Assembly: GCA_046735055.1 (NCBI GenBank)
Contig: JBKPSO010000216.1
Coordinates: forward strand, 1-12,880
Source: DATBLE01 sp046735055
GTDB taxonomy: Bacteria > Actinomycetota > Thermoleophilia > Gaiellales > Gaiellaceae
Direction: 5' to 3'
Length of the DNA: 12,880 bases
In this document: piece by piece, positions 1 through 7,380 of the stretch
How the letters are laid out: every line of letters starts with the position of its first letter
How positions within the stretch are numbered: position 1 is the stretch's first letter
The notes under the pieces: generated by a model
Seen by the model: only the letters and a program-made list of their open reading frames with translations
Database searches by the model: none
What the model was told of the DNA's origin: nothing
Made by a program: the position numbers and the translations under genes

Positions 1-1297
1 ATTCGTCGGCACCGCAGAGGAGGCGGCTGCCGGCGCCGGGCTCGTGCAGGAAAGCGTGCCAGAGCGCGTCGAGCTGAAGCAGGAGCTTCTCCGGGCAGCA
101 GCAGACGCCATCGCTCCGGACGTCGTAATCGCCTCGTCGACCTCCGGGCTCCGCCCCTCCGTACTCCAGGAGCGAATGCGCGGGCCTGAACGGCTGATCG
201 TCGGCCATCCCTTCAATCCCGTCTATCTGCTCCCACTCGTCGAACTTTGCGGCGGCGCACAGACGTCCCCGGAGTCGCTCGAGCGTGCGGCGGAGATCTA
301 CCGCTCGGTCGGGATGCACCCCCTCATCGTCAGACACGAGATCGATGGCTTCATCGCCGACCGGCTACTCGAGTCGCTCTGGCGCGAAGCGCTCTGGCTC
401 GTAAGCGATGGAACGGCGACGGTCGAGGAGATCGACGATGCGATCCGCTACGGCCCGGGCCTACGTTGGTCGGTGATGGGCACGTTCCTTACGTACCGCA
501 TCGCGGGCGGCGAGGCGGGGATTCGGGACTTCATGGATCAGTTCGGCCCGGCGCTCCAGTGGCCCTGGTCGCGGCTCACCGATGTCCCCAAGTTGACCGA
601 CGCGCTGCTCGAGACCATCCAGCGCCAATCGGACGCGCAGGCCGCGGAGCGCTCCGTGCGCGAACTCGAACGGCTGCGCGACGACTGTCTCGTCGACATT
701 CTCCACGCGCTACGCACGAACGATGTCGGCGCGGGAGCGACCCTGCGGGCGTACGAGGCAAGGCTCCTCGAGCATGCTGCACCGGAGCGACCCGGGGAGT
801 ACGACGTGGCCGTGCCCCTCCGTCTGCACGAGACGCGCGTCCCGCCGGCATGGGTCGACTACAACGGGCACGCGCACGAGAGCGCGTACCTGCGCCTGAC
901 CGGCGACGCGACCGATGCCTTCCTCAACCTCGTGGGCGTCGACGCCGGCTATCGCCGTGAAGCCGGCAGCTACTTCACAGTCGAGACTCACATCTGTCAC
1001 CTACACGAGATGAAGGCAGGTGAGCTCGTACACATCACGACTCAAGTCCTCGGTGCCGACGAGAAACGGATCCACGTCTTCCACCGGGTACGCCGCAACG
1101 CGGACGACAGAGAGCTCGCGACCGTCGAGCAGATGCTCCTGCACGTAGGGACCGCGGAGGGTCGCGCTTCTTCGGCGGGCTCCGACGTGCTGGCGCACGT
1201 GCGCGCGCTCGCCGACGCACACAGCGCACTGGAGCAGCCCCATCGAGTCGGCCGCAGCATCGAGCTGCCCGCCACAGCTCGGCCGTCCCTCCCCTGA
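1..1297 (+). CDS. L-carnitine dehydrogenase / thioesterase fusion (5' partial)
   Basis: The reading frame is open from base 2, so the start lies outside the window. Numbering from the GTG at 44: the end of the NAD-binding 3-hydroxyacyl-CoA dehydrogenase-like domain carries SSTSG (31-35) and the catalytic-region motif GHPFNP (54-59). The C-terminal dehydrogenase helical domain follows to about residue 240. A second domain (about 258-385) has the hotdog-fold signature D-Y-N-G-H (272-276), typical of 4-hydroxybenzoyl-CoA-type thioesterases. This domain order is known from bifunctional carnitine dehydrogenases, in which the first part oxidises L-carnitine to 3-dehydrocarnitine with NAD+ and the thioesterase hydrolyses betainyl-CoA to glycine betaine. 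The protein should be cytoplasmic. The partner beta-keto acid cleavage enzyme is not in the window and would be expected upstream. A plain 3-hydroxyacyl-CoA dehydrogenase is less likely, given the thioesterase fusion and the W-R-E-A-L-W stretch. Confidence 0.85.
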   Translation, partial: FVGTAEEAAAGAGLVQESVPERVELKQELLRAAADAIAPDVVIASSTSGLRPSVLQERMRGPERLIVGHPFNPVYLLPLVELCGGAQTSPESLERAAEIYRSVGMHPLIVRHEIDGFIADRLLESLWREALWLVSDGTATVEEIDDAIRYGPGLRWSVMGTFLTYRIAGGEAGIRDFMDQFGPALQWPWSRLTDVPKLTDALLETIQRQSDAQAAERSVRELERLRDDCLVDILHALRTNDVGAGATLRAYEARLLEHAAPERPGEYDVAVPLRLHETRVPPAWVDYNGHAHESAYLRLTGDATDAFLNLVGVDAGYRREAGSYFTVETHICHLHEMKAGELVHITTQVLGADEKRIHVFHRVRRNADDRELATVEQMLLHVGTAEGRASSAGSDVLAHVRALADAHSALEQPHRVGRSIELPATARPSLP

Positions 1298-1318
1298 GGA
1301 GCCGAGGCCGTCGCCTGG

Positions 1319-1344
1319 AAAGGGAACCTTGATCCGGTCCCTTT
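1319..1344 (+). terminator. Hairpin after the carnitine dehydrogenase gene
   Basis: AAAGGG (1319-1324) pairs with CCCTTT (1339-1344), and ACC (1326-1328) pairs with GGT (1336-1338). One A is bulged and the loop is 7 nt. It starts 22 bases after the stop codon, which fits a transcription terminator, but no clear T-run follows. It also makes the TTG at 1343 an unlikely start for the next gene. Confidence 0.5.
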
Positions 1345-1489
1345 GGCTCTCCGTGCTCGGCCTGCCCTCCGCCGCCGCCGACACAACCCGGCAGCGAAAC
1401 GCCAACACCTGCGAGCTCCTCGGACGCCGAGCCCACCGCTCCAACACCTCCCTATCTTGGTCGGGTTGAATCCGGGCGTGGGTGTACCG

Positions 1490-2980
1490 GTGGAAGGGGC
1501 GCGGTCGGCGGCTCTCGAGCGTTTGGTTGGGGGGCGGTTCGATCTGCTCGTGGTCGGCGGGGGCATCGTGGGGGCCGGGGTCGCGGAGCTCGCTGCTCGG
1601 CATGGGTTGGCGGTGGCGCTGGTCGAGCGCGACGACTTCGGCTCGGGGACGTCGAGTGCCTCGTCCAAGCTCGTCCACGGTGGGCTTCGTTATTTGCGGA
1701 CGGGGCGGTTTGGCCTCGTCCGTGAGGCGCTCGGTGAGGTGCGTGCGCTGAGCCGGGTCGTGGCGCCGCACCTGGTGCGTCCGTTGAGGTTCGTGCTGCC
1801 GATCTACCGCGGCGGGCCGTACGGGCGGGTTCCGATCCAGGGGGCGTTGTGGTCGTACGCGGGGCTGACGGGGGCGATCTCGGAGCGCGGCCGGACGATC
1901 GCGCCCGTGGCGGCCGCCGGTCTCGTCCCGGTGCTGCGGCTGGAGGGGTTGCGTGCCGCGGGGCTGTACGCGGACGCGCAGACGGATGACGCGCGGTTGT
2001 GCTTGACGGTGGTGCGTGGGGCGGCGGCGGCGGGCGCGGTGGTGCTGAGCCGTGCCGAGCTGGTCGGGCTGGAGCGGGGGCCGGTCGCGCACGTGCGCGC
2101 TGTCGCGGAGGGTGTGTGCGTGGCGGTCGCGGCCCGCACGGTCGTGAACGCGGCCGGCCCGTGGGTCGACGATGTCCGCCGGCTCGAGGATCCGGCCGCG
2201 GGTAGCTCGGCGAGGCTGAGCAAGGGGGTGCACCTCGTGCTCGGGCCGCTCGGGGATTGGCGTGCGGCGCTGACGATCCCGGTCGACCGCGCACGGGTCG
2301 CGTTCGCGGTGCCGTGGGCGGGAGGGTTGCTGCTCGGGACGACGGATACGCCGTTCGAGGGCGACGCGCGGGCGCTGCGGCCGAGCGAGGATGACGAGCG
2401 GCAGATCCTCGCGGAGGCTGGGCTGGCGATCGACAGCGACGTGCTCGCGGGCGCGACGATCCGGGCGCGCTTCGCGGGCGTCCGCGTCCTGCCGGCCGGC
2501 GCGCGCGAGACGGCGCGGGCGCCGCGCGAGACGGTGTTCTCCCGCGGCCGCCTCGGGGTGCTGTCGGTCGCGGGCGGCAAGCTGACGACGTATCGCCGGA
2601 TCGCGCTCGCAGCGCTGCACGCCCTCCGTCCGGAGCTCGCGTTGCACCGGATCGATCGTGCGCCGCGCCCGCTGCCGGGCGCGGCCGACCCGGAGGTGGT
2701 CGCGGACGCGCTCGTCCGCCAGCTGCCGGATCTCGAGACCGCGACCGCGGCGCACCTGGCCCGGGCGTACGGGTCGCTCGCGTTCGAGGTGCTCGCCTGC
2801 GGGCCGCTCGAGCCGCTCGCCGCCGGCGGCCCCGAGGTGGAGGCGGAAGTCGTCTATGCCCGTGACCGGGAGTGGGCGCTGACCGTCGACGACGTCCTTC
2901 GTCGGCGGACGACGGTCGCGCTCTCCGGCCGGGCGAGCGCGGCGGTGCGGGCGCGGGTCGGGGAGCTGCTGCGGTCGTGA
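1490..2980 (+). CDS. glpD: Glycerol-3-phosphate dehydrogenase (FAD-dependent)
   Basis: This enzyme oxidises sn-glycerol 3-phosphate to dihydroxyacetone phosphate with FAD and passes electrons to the respiratory quinone pool, usually at the membrane face. Counting from the GTG at 1490, the FAD dinucleotide-binding motif GGGIVGAG is at 23-30, and the family hallmark SSKLVHGGLRYL is at 58-69. The second conserved block GGKLTTYR is near 362-369, followed by the C-terminal helical cap. Length is about 496 residues, normal for the family. The start is uncertain: the frame is open back to 1343 but that region is low-complexity and crosses a hairpin. GTG at 1478 or 1490 or TTG at 1466 are the realistic options, none with a good ribosome binding site. 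Its TGA overlaps the GTG of the glycerol kinase remnant, the classical coupled glpD-glpK order. The gene itself looks intact, so it may still serve G3P from lipid turnover or uptake. Confidence 0.88.
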   Translation: MEGARSAALERLVGGRFDLLVVGGGIVGAGVAELAARHGLAVALVERDDFGSGTSSASSKLVHGGLRYLRTGRFGLVREALGEVRALSRVVAPHLVRPLRFVLPIYRGGPYGRVPIQGALWSYAGLTGAISERGRTIAPVAAAGLVPVLRLEGLRAAGLYADAQTDDARLCLTVVRGAAAAGAVVLSRAELVGLERGPVAHVRAVAEGVCVAVAARTVVNAAGPWVDDVRRLEDPAAGSSARLSKGVHLVLGPLGDWRAALTIPVDRARVAFAVPWAGGLLLGTTDTPFEGDARALRPSEDDERQILAEAGLAIDSDVLAGATIRARFAGVRVLPAGARETARAPRETVFSRGRLGVLSVAGGKLTTYRRIALAALHALRPELALHRIDRAPRPLPGAADPEVVADALVRQLPDLETATAAHLARAYGSLAFEVLACGPLEPLAAGGPEVEAEVVYARDREWALTVDDVLRRRTTVALSGRASAAVRARVGELLRS

Positions 2981-3274
2981 TCCTGGCCGTCGACCAGAGG
3001 ACGACCGGGACGACCTGCCTCGTCGTCGATGCGGGGCTGGAGGTGCGCGGCCGCGGCGCGCCGGTCGTCTGGCGGGACCGGCGCACCGCCGAGCGCTGCC
3101 GCTCGCTGCCCGCCGAGCTGATCCGGGAGCGTACCGGGCTGGTGCCGGATCCGTACTTCTCGGCGACCAAGCTCGAGTGGCTGCTCGAACGGGCGGAGCT
3201 GCCGGAGTGCGAGCTCGCCTTCGGGACCGTCGACGCGTGGCTCGTCTGGAAGCTGACGGGCGGCCGCGTCCACG
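2977..3274 (+). pseudogene. glpK: Glycerol kinase remnant, internally deleted and 3'-truncated
   Basis: An intact glycerol kinase is about 500 residues and phosphorylates glycerol with ATP. Here about 100 recognisable codons remain. The start GTG overlaps the glpD stop as GTGA (2977-2980). The N-terminal phosphate-binding strand is present (ILAVDQRTTGTTCLVV), but the usual DQGTT reads DQRTT. After VRGRG the frame jumps straight to PVVWRDRRTAERC, so roughly 65 residues are missing. The lost block contains the W-V-E-H-D segment and the N-Q-R-E-T motif whose Arg and Glu contact glycerol. DPYFSATKLEWLL and AFGTVDAWLVWKLTGG follow, then homology stops at about 3274 where transposase sequence begins. 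The catalytic Asp and the whole second domain are absent, so the product cannot be an active kinase. The frame stays open to a stop at 3318 only by running out of frame through transposase sequence. Confidence 0.85.
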
Positions 3275-3912
3275 CGGCACGCGCTCAAGGCCAAGCAGGT
3301 GCAGCGGCTCGCGCGTGAGGGAGAGCTCCAGCTCTCGCTCTTCGACCAGCGCTCACTCGCCGAGATCAGCTCCGCCGCCTTCCTCGGCGAGCGCTCGGTC
3401 GTCTGCCGCAACCCGCACGTCGCCCGAGAGCGAGCCCGCAAGCGCGAGGACCTCCTGCGGGCGACCGAGCGCGAGCTGGCCAAGGTCGCGCGTTCGGTCG
3501 ACGCGCCGCGCGGGCGTCTGCACCGATCCCCGTCCGACCTGATCGGCGAGCGGGTCGGCCGCGTCGTCAACCGCTACAAGGTCGCCAAGCACTTCACGCT
3601 CGCGATCGAGGACGGTCACTTTCGAGTACAGCCGCCGCGAGCAGTGCGATCGCCGCCGAGGAAGCGCTCGACGGCATCTACGTCCTGCGCACGAGCCTGG
3701 GCGGCGAACAGCTCGCGGCTCCTGCGGTCGTCCGCGCCTACAAGCAGCTCGCCCAGGCCGGGCGGGCCTTCCGGGCGATGAAGGCGCCCGAGCTCGAGAT
3801 CAGGCCTGTCCACCACCGCCTCGAGCAGCGGGTGCGGGCGCACGTCTCCCTCTGCATGCTCGCCTACTACGTCCAGTTCGAGCTCGAGCACCGGCTCGCA
3901 CCGCTTCTCTTC
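3275..3912 (+). pseudogene. IS1634-type transposase C-terminal remnant, two frameshifts
   Basis: Resembles the C-terminal half of IS1634/IS4-like DDE transposases. Frame 2 encodes LKAKQVQRLAREGELQLSLF (starting near 3284) through GERVGRVVNRYKVAKHFTLA to about 3620. Frame 3 carries F-E-Y-S-R-R-E-Q (3621-3644), then frame 1 from 3649 carries IAAEEALDGIYVLRTS, AYKQLAQAGRAFRAMK, IRPVHHRLEQRVRAHV and LCMLAYYV, fading after PLLFF at about 3912. Two +1 shifts about 28 bases apart explain this. The family's conserved Y..L..VERAFR segment, containing the catalytic Glu, reads A-G-R-A-F-R here, so that Glu appears to be Gly. The N-terminal half with the two catalytic Asp residues is absent, and no terminal inverted repeats or target duplications were found. 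This is a dead element joined to the broken glpK on its left and stopping within a few bases of the MMPL stop codon on its right. Confidence 0.8.
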
Positions 3913-3913
3913 T

Positions 3914-6100
3914 TTAGGCGTTCTCGGTTGCCGGCTCGCCTCCCGGTTCTGGGCGACGGATGCGGAGGACGCTCCGGGTCCACTCCGGCATCCACCAGTT
4001 CCAGTCGCCGAGCAGGCGCATGAGTGCCGGCACGAGCAGGGCGCGGATGACGGTGGCGTCGAAGATGATCCCGGCCGCGAGGCCGATCGCGAACACTTTG
4101 ACCTCGTAGCCCGGGCTGGATGAGAGAACGAGAAACGCGAACATGAGAATCAGCGCTGCGCTGGTGACGAGCTTGCCGGTGCGGGAGAGGCCGAGCTCGA
4201 TCGCCTTGTTGGTCGATCCGGTTTCGTCGTAGGCCTCGCGCATGCGCGTGAGCATGAACACCTCGTAGTCCATCGAGAGGCCGTACAGGAAGGCGAAGAT
4301 CATCAGCGGGATCCAGGCGGTGATCGCCTGGGTGGCGCTGATGTTCCAGAGCGAGGAGCCGTGGCCGTCCTGGAAGATGAAGACGATGATCCCGAATGCG
4401 GCTGCGAGCGAGACCAGGTTGAGGATCACGGCCTTGATCGCCAGCACGATCGAGCGGAACGCCCGCGTGAGAAGGATCAGCGTGAGGACGACGACGAAGG
4501 CGAGTACATAGGGGAAGCTGCCGTAGATGGCATGGACGAAGTCGCGATCGACCGCGGCGACGCCGGTGACCGTTCCGTTCGTTCCCTTCAGGGCGGTCTT
4601 CGCACGGTCGACGATCCCCTGGATCCCGGGGGCGGACCCGTCGATCGCAGGAAAGGCCTCGACCAGCGAGTTGGATCCGCGATGCCAGGCCGGTGGCGCG
4701 CTCGCGCCGACGATGCCCGGGACGGTGCGAAGCCGTGCCGCGATCAGTTGCGGGTTGCCGCCGTGTTCGACGAGGACATTGAGCGGCTTCATCACGCCGG
4801 GGCTGATCCCGGCTGCGGCGAGCTGAGTACGGCCATCGATCGCCGTGCCGGTGCCGGGGAAGTTCTTCAGTTGCGCCTCGTTCGGGTTCATCTGCGTTCC
4901 CAATCCGACGAGCACGGCGACCACCGCTAGGCCGGCAATCGCGACCGGCCAGGGTCGCCGGAGGACGAAGCGTGCCCACCGACCCCAGGCCCCGTCTTCG
5001 GGGTGGCCGTGGTCGACGAAACGCTTCGGCATCACGCGGAAGCTGTTGATACGCGTGCCGAGCGTCGCGATCAGCGCCGGCAGGAGCGTGATCGCCGCCA
5101 GCACCGAGACGGCCGGGATCAGCATGCCGCCGATCCCGATCGAGCGGATGAACGGCAGCGGCAGAATGACCATCGAGAGCAGCCCGACAGCAACCGTCGA
5201 GCCGGAGACGATCACGGACCGGCCGGCGTGCGTCATCGTCTCGACGAGGGCCGACTCGACGTCGGCTCCTTCGCGAAGCTCGTCACGGAAGCGGAAGATC
5301 ATCAGCAACGAGTAATCGATTGCGACACCGAGCCCGACCAGCGCGATCAGGAACTGCACGATGATCGACACGTTCGTGACGTAGGTCAGGCCCCAGACGA
5401 GCGTGAACGTGTTCAGAATCGCCGCAACGGCGACGACGATCGGCATCAATACCGCCGGCAGCGTCCCGAACACGAACAGCAGGATCACCAGGGCACCGAG
5501 GCCGCCGATCAGCGCCTCGAGGAGCACGCTCGAGCTGCCGCCGCCGCCGTGGGAGGACGCCTCCTCGAGCGGGTCATGGCCGGTCACGTTCACCGTAATC
5601 CCGGCCGGCAGCCCCGCGGCCGCCGCGCCGCGCATCTCCTTGGCCCGGCTCTGGGTGTCGAACTTCGACTTCCCGGGCGGATAGATCTCCATAAAGGTCG
5701 TGTGGCGGTCATGCGAGACGTACATCAGGTTGTGGGTCGTGAAATACGAGCTCGACAACGCCCCAGGCATCGTCGCCGCCGCCCGGTTCATCGCCCGGCG
5801 GATCGCAGCGTTCTTGGTTGCGTCTCCCGCCGTGTGGAAGACGACGACGTTTGGAGCACGCACGCCGACCCCGAGCGTGTGCAGCGTCCGCTGGCTCGCC
5901 TCGTACGCCGGCTTGCCCGGGATCGAGAAGCTCTGGTACCACCGGCTCGACAACTTGCCTGCCGCAACGCCGCCGATCAACGTCAACACGATCCAAACCG
6001 CGATCACAGGCCAGCGACGGCGAGCGATGAACCGTGCAAGCCTGCCAAGGCGGGACTCCTTCTCTGCCGTTCTCGAACTTCCGGGCTGGACGACTTCCAC
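3914..6100 (-). CDS. MMPL/RND-family transporter
   Basis: Integral cytoplasmic-membrane exporter of the MMPL (mycobacterial membrane protein large) branch of the RND superfamily, driven by proton flow. Substrates in the family are lipids, siderophores or drugs; this one's is unknown. About 728 residues with the usual duplicated layout: helix 1 at about 30-50, an outer domain to about 185, helices 2-6, a second single helix near 385-403, a second outer domain to about 528, then helices 8-12. The paired proton-relay motifs are present in both halves: GVAIDY (about 258-263) and GLSMDY (about 607-612). The start was chosen at GTG 6098-6100 because GAGGGA lies six bases upstream; the GTG at 6106 directly abuts that site and is less likely. 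A divergent MarR remnant lies just upstream, fitting the common MarR-MMPL pairing. Its 3' end touches transposase debris and no terminator was seen there. Confidence 0.92.
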   Translation of the reverse strand: MEVVQPGSSRTAEKESRLGRLARFIARRRWPVIAVWIVLTLIGGVAAGKLSSRWYQSFSIPGKPAYEASQRTLHTLGVGVRAPNVVVFHTAGDATKNAAIRRAMNRAAATMPGALSSSYFTTHNLMYVSHDRHTTFMEIYPPGKSKFDTQSRAKEMRGAAAAGLPAGITVNVTGHDPLEEASSHGGGGSSSVLLEALIGGLGALVILLFVFGTLPAVLMPIVVAVAAILNTFTLVWGLTYVTNVSIIVQFLIALVGLGVAIDYSLLMIFRFRDELREGADVESALVETMTHAGRSVIVSGSTVAVGLLSMVILPLPFIRSIGIGGMLIPAVSVLAAITLLPALIATLGTRINSFRVMPKRFVDHGHPEDGAWGRWARFVLRRPWPVAIAGLAVVAVLVGLGTQMNPNEAQLKNFPGTGTAIDGRTQLAAAGISPGVMKPLNVLVEHGGNPQLIAARLRTVPGIVGASAPPAWHRGSNSLVEAFPAIDGSAPGIQGIVDRAKTALKGTNGTVTGVAAVDRDFVHAIYGSFPYVLAFVVVLTLILLTRAFRSIVLAIKAVILNLVSLAAAFGIIVFIFQDGHGSSLWNISATQAITAWIPLMIFAFLYGLSMDYEVFMLTRMREAYDETGSTNKAIELGLSRTGKLVTSAALILMFAFLVLSSSPGYEVKVFAIGLAAGIIFDATVIRALLVPALMRLLGDWNWWMPEWTRSVLRIRRPEPGGEPATENA

Positions 6101-6128
6101 GATCACTCCCTCGACGAACTTACGTCTT

Positions 6129-6147
6129 GTTCAGAACCATTCATGGT
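6129..6147. promoter_or_regulatory. Inverted repeats upstream of the MMPL gene (possible operator)
   Basis: GTTC-A-GAAC (6129-6137) overlaps ACCAT-TC-ATGGT (6136-6147). Both are short perfect inverted repeats about 30-45 bases upstream of the MMPL start. A TAAGTT box (minus strand, 6122-6117) could serve as a -10 for the MMPL gene. Regulators of the MarR type bind such dyads next to their own and their target gene, but the arms are short and the second repeat lies inside the MarR remnant. Weak evidence. Confidence 0.25.
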
Positions 6148-6348
6148 CGCGATCGTCGACGGGCTCGAGGACCGCGGGCTCCTCGAACGGCGGCGAGTCG
6201 CTTACGAGCAACAGATCGGCTCGCCGCTCACCCGGAAGAGCGTGAACATCTGCTCGACTTGCTGGAACGCGTTTCTGCGAGCCTCGGCATAGGGCCTGGT
6301 GCATCCGGCTCTTCGGGACTCCGCCGCCTCGACCGGGCCCGAGCGTGA
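6138..6348 (+). pseudogene. MarR-family regulator remnant, frameshifted
   Basis: Frame 2 reads FMVAIVDGLEDRGLLERRR from about 6140, matching the end of the recognition helix and the wing of MarR-type winged-helix repressors. It continues to S-P-L-T. Frame 1 then supplies PEEREHLLDLLERVSASLG (from about 6226), matching the last dimerisation helix of the family. Restoring one C in the C-run near 6223-6226 would join the two frames, so a single-base deletion explains the break. The N-terminal half, including the first dimerisation helix and most of the DNA-binding domain, is missing. The remnant lies divergent to and directly upstream of the MMPL transporter, where a MarR repressor commonly sits. 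It is inferred to be the transporter's former regulator, now lost. Family assignment rests on short but well-ordered motifs. Confidence 0.6.
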
Positions 6349-6375
6349 CTAGGGGAGCCCATCGGCACGACAGCC

Positions 6376-6573
6376 TCATGCCGCCTCCTCGACCCGGGGC
6401 GCGGGCAGGTCGAGGAGCTCACGGAGCGACCGGTCGAGCGCGTCGGTGGCGGCCGGAGGAACGATGCCCGCGGCGCCCGCGTGTACGAGCTTCGGCCGTA
6501 GGCTGCCCAGGTACCAGGTTCGGAGCTCGGCGAGGGCATCGCGCTGGCTCGGTTGGCGCAGCTTGGTCGTCAT
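6376..6573 (-). CDS. Small hypothetical protein (65 aa)
   Basis: Not recognised. It is a charged, soluble-looking, mostly helical protein starting MTTKLRQPSQRDALAELR and ending in an acidic PRVEEAA tail, with no membrane segment, signal peptide or cysteine. Codons from about 6600 downward end mainly in G or C, as in real genes here. The ATG at 6573 has a GGGGG run five bases upstream. An ATG at 6597 in the same frame is the alternative and adds eight residues. The frame is open back to 6801, but codon quality there is poor. It lies downstream of the lone PAS protein on the same strand with a gap of about 190 bases that holds nothing else identifiable. Confidence 0.5.
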   Translation of the reverse strand: MTTKLRQPSQRDALAELRTWYLGSLRPKLVHAGAAGIVPPAATDALDRSLRELLDLPAPRVEEAA

Positions 6574-6761
6574 CGCAACCCCCAGTTCGACCGACATCTC
6601 TGAGAGGGTTGCTGCCGCGCTCCAGCCGGGCAGTACGGCGCTCAGGTTTTCGCGAGTGCGGTTACCCGAACCTCGGGCTCCCGAAGCCAGCCGAGAGGCC
6701 GGCTTTCCGCACGGTTGAGCGGAATATGAGCCTGTGGCGAAGCCGCGGCAGACTCGCCAAA

Positions 6762-7226
6762 TTAGGGCGATTTGCGGACCGACTGGAGGCGGTTTGGGCA
6801 CAAGAAGACGCCGACCACCCGTTCACCGCTCATCAGCGGCACCCAGCTGATCTCCACCGCCACCCGCGTGCCGGCGGTCGAGACCAAGACGCCGGTCGCA
6901 TCTCTGGCCTGCGAGGTGCCGAGCACCTTCCGGGCGAACAGCTCGCGGGCGCGCCGGCTGTCCTCGGGCGCGACGACGGAGGTGAAGTGGCGACCGCGAA
7001 CATCGCCGACAAGCTGCTCGGCTGCCGCATTGATCCAGCGGACGACCCGGGTTGTGTCGAGGACGTAGGTCGGGACGCCGACGCTGCCCAGAGCCTGCTC
7101 GACGTTGTCGACCGCCAAGCTAGGGCGCGCGTCCCAGTGCGCGCCGGCCGGCGTGGTGGCGCAGCGGCGGCAGCGGCAGTGGAGGCCTTGCAGAGCGCGC
7201 CCATCTCCGAGCCTCGACGCCGGCAC
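6762..7226 (-). CDS. Stand-alone PAS-domain protein
   Basis: A PAS sensory domain spans about residues 42-140 of the longest form. It opens with the family pattern V-P-T-Y-V-L-D...V-R-W-I-N-A-A-A-E-Q-L-V-G, followed by a helix-rich middle with VVAPEDSRRARELFARKV. It ends with the paired strands RVAVEISWVPL and GERVVGVF. In actinobacterial relatives this PAS often leads into a LuxR-type DNA-binding helix-turn-helix. Here the protein stops 13 residues after VVGVF with no output domain. No HTH was seen in the next 400 bases on this strand, so it is either a single-domain sensor or a truncated regulator. The start is uncertain: GTG at 7226 gives 154 residues with a poor-looking first 36, and TTG at 7118 begins right before the domain. 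Neither has a clear ribosome binding site. Confidence 0.65.
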   Translation of the reverse strand: MPASRLGDGRALQGLHCRCRRCATTPAGAHWDARPSLAVDNVEQALGSVGVPTYVLDTTRVVRWINAAAEQLVGDVRGRHFTSVVAPEDSRRARELFARKVLGTSQARDATGVLVSTAGTRVAVEISWVPLMSGERVVGVFLCPNRLQSVRKSP

Positions 7227-7380
7227 GGAACGCGATCCCGGTTCGCGCGCGCGAAGAAACAGTATGCGCTGATCCGGCGTTCACTCGATCAGGCGCTACC
7301 CACCCGTCCGAAGACCTATTCGCACGCGGGTCCCGCCAGTGCGTCGACTCGGCGGCCTCCTGTCGAGGAGCGGTGGAAGA

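Noticed and set aside
1453..1468. TATCTT box seven bases before TTG 1466 as a leaderless glpD start
   Set aside because: Spacing is right, but a leaderless TTG start is improbable and no -35 or supporting feature was found; kept only as an alternative start.
1343..1489. N-terminal extension of glpD from TTG 1343
   Set aside because: It begins inside a terminator-like hairpin, is Arg/Pro low-complexity, and is absent from the normal N-terminus of the family.
1001..3280. A 759-residue open frame on the minus strand
   Set aside because: Arg/Pro-rich, low-complexity shadow of glpD and the carnitine dehydrogenase; no domain, and the plus-strand genes carry clear motifs.
2872..3318. A 148-residue frame as an intact small kinase-like gene
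   Set aside because: The true start is the GTG at 2977; the frame is an internally deleted glpK that runs out of frame through transposase sequence.
3867..4979. A 370-residue minus-strand frame
   Set aside because: Out-of-frame shadow of the MMPL gene, which has membrane helices and paired GxxxDY motifs in its own frame.
5003..6292. A 429-residue plus-strand frame
   Set aside because: Mostly the antisense of MMPL; only its last 50 residues contain real (MarR remnant) sequence.
3703..6948. A shared 16-mer (GGCGAACAGCTCGCGG) at 3703 and 6933
   Set aside because: The two copies lie in opposite-strand genes in unrelated contexts with no flanking similarity; best explained by biased composition.
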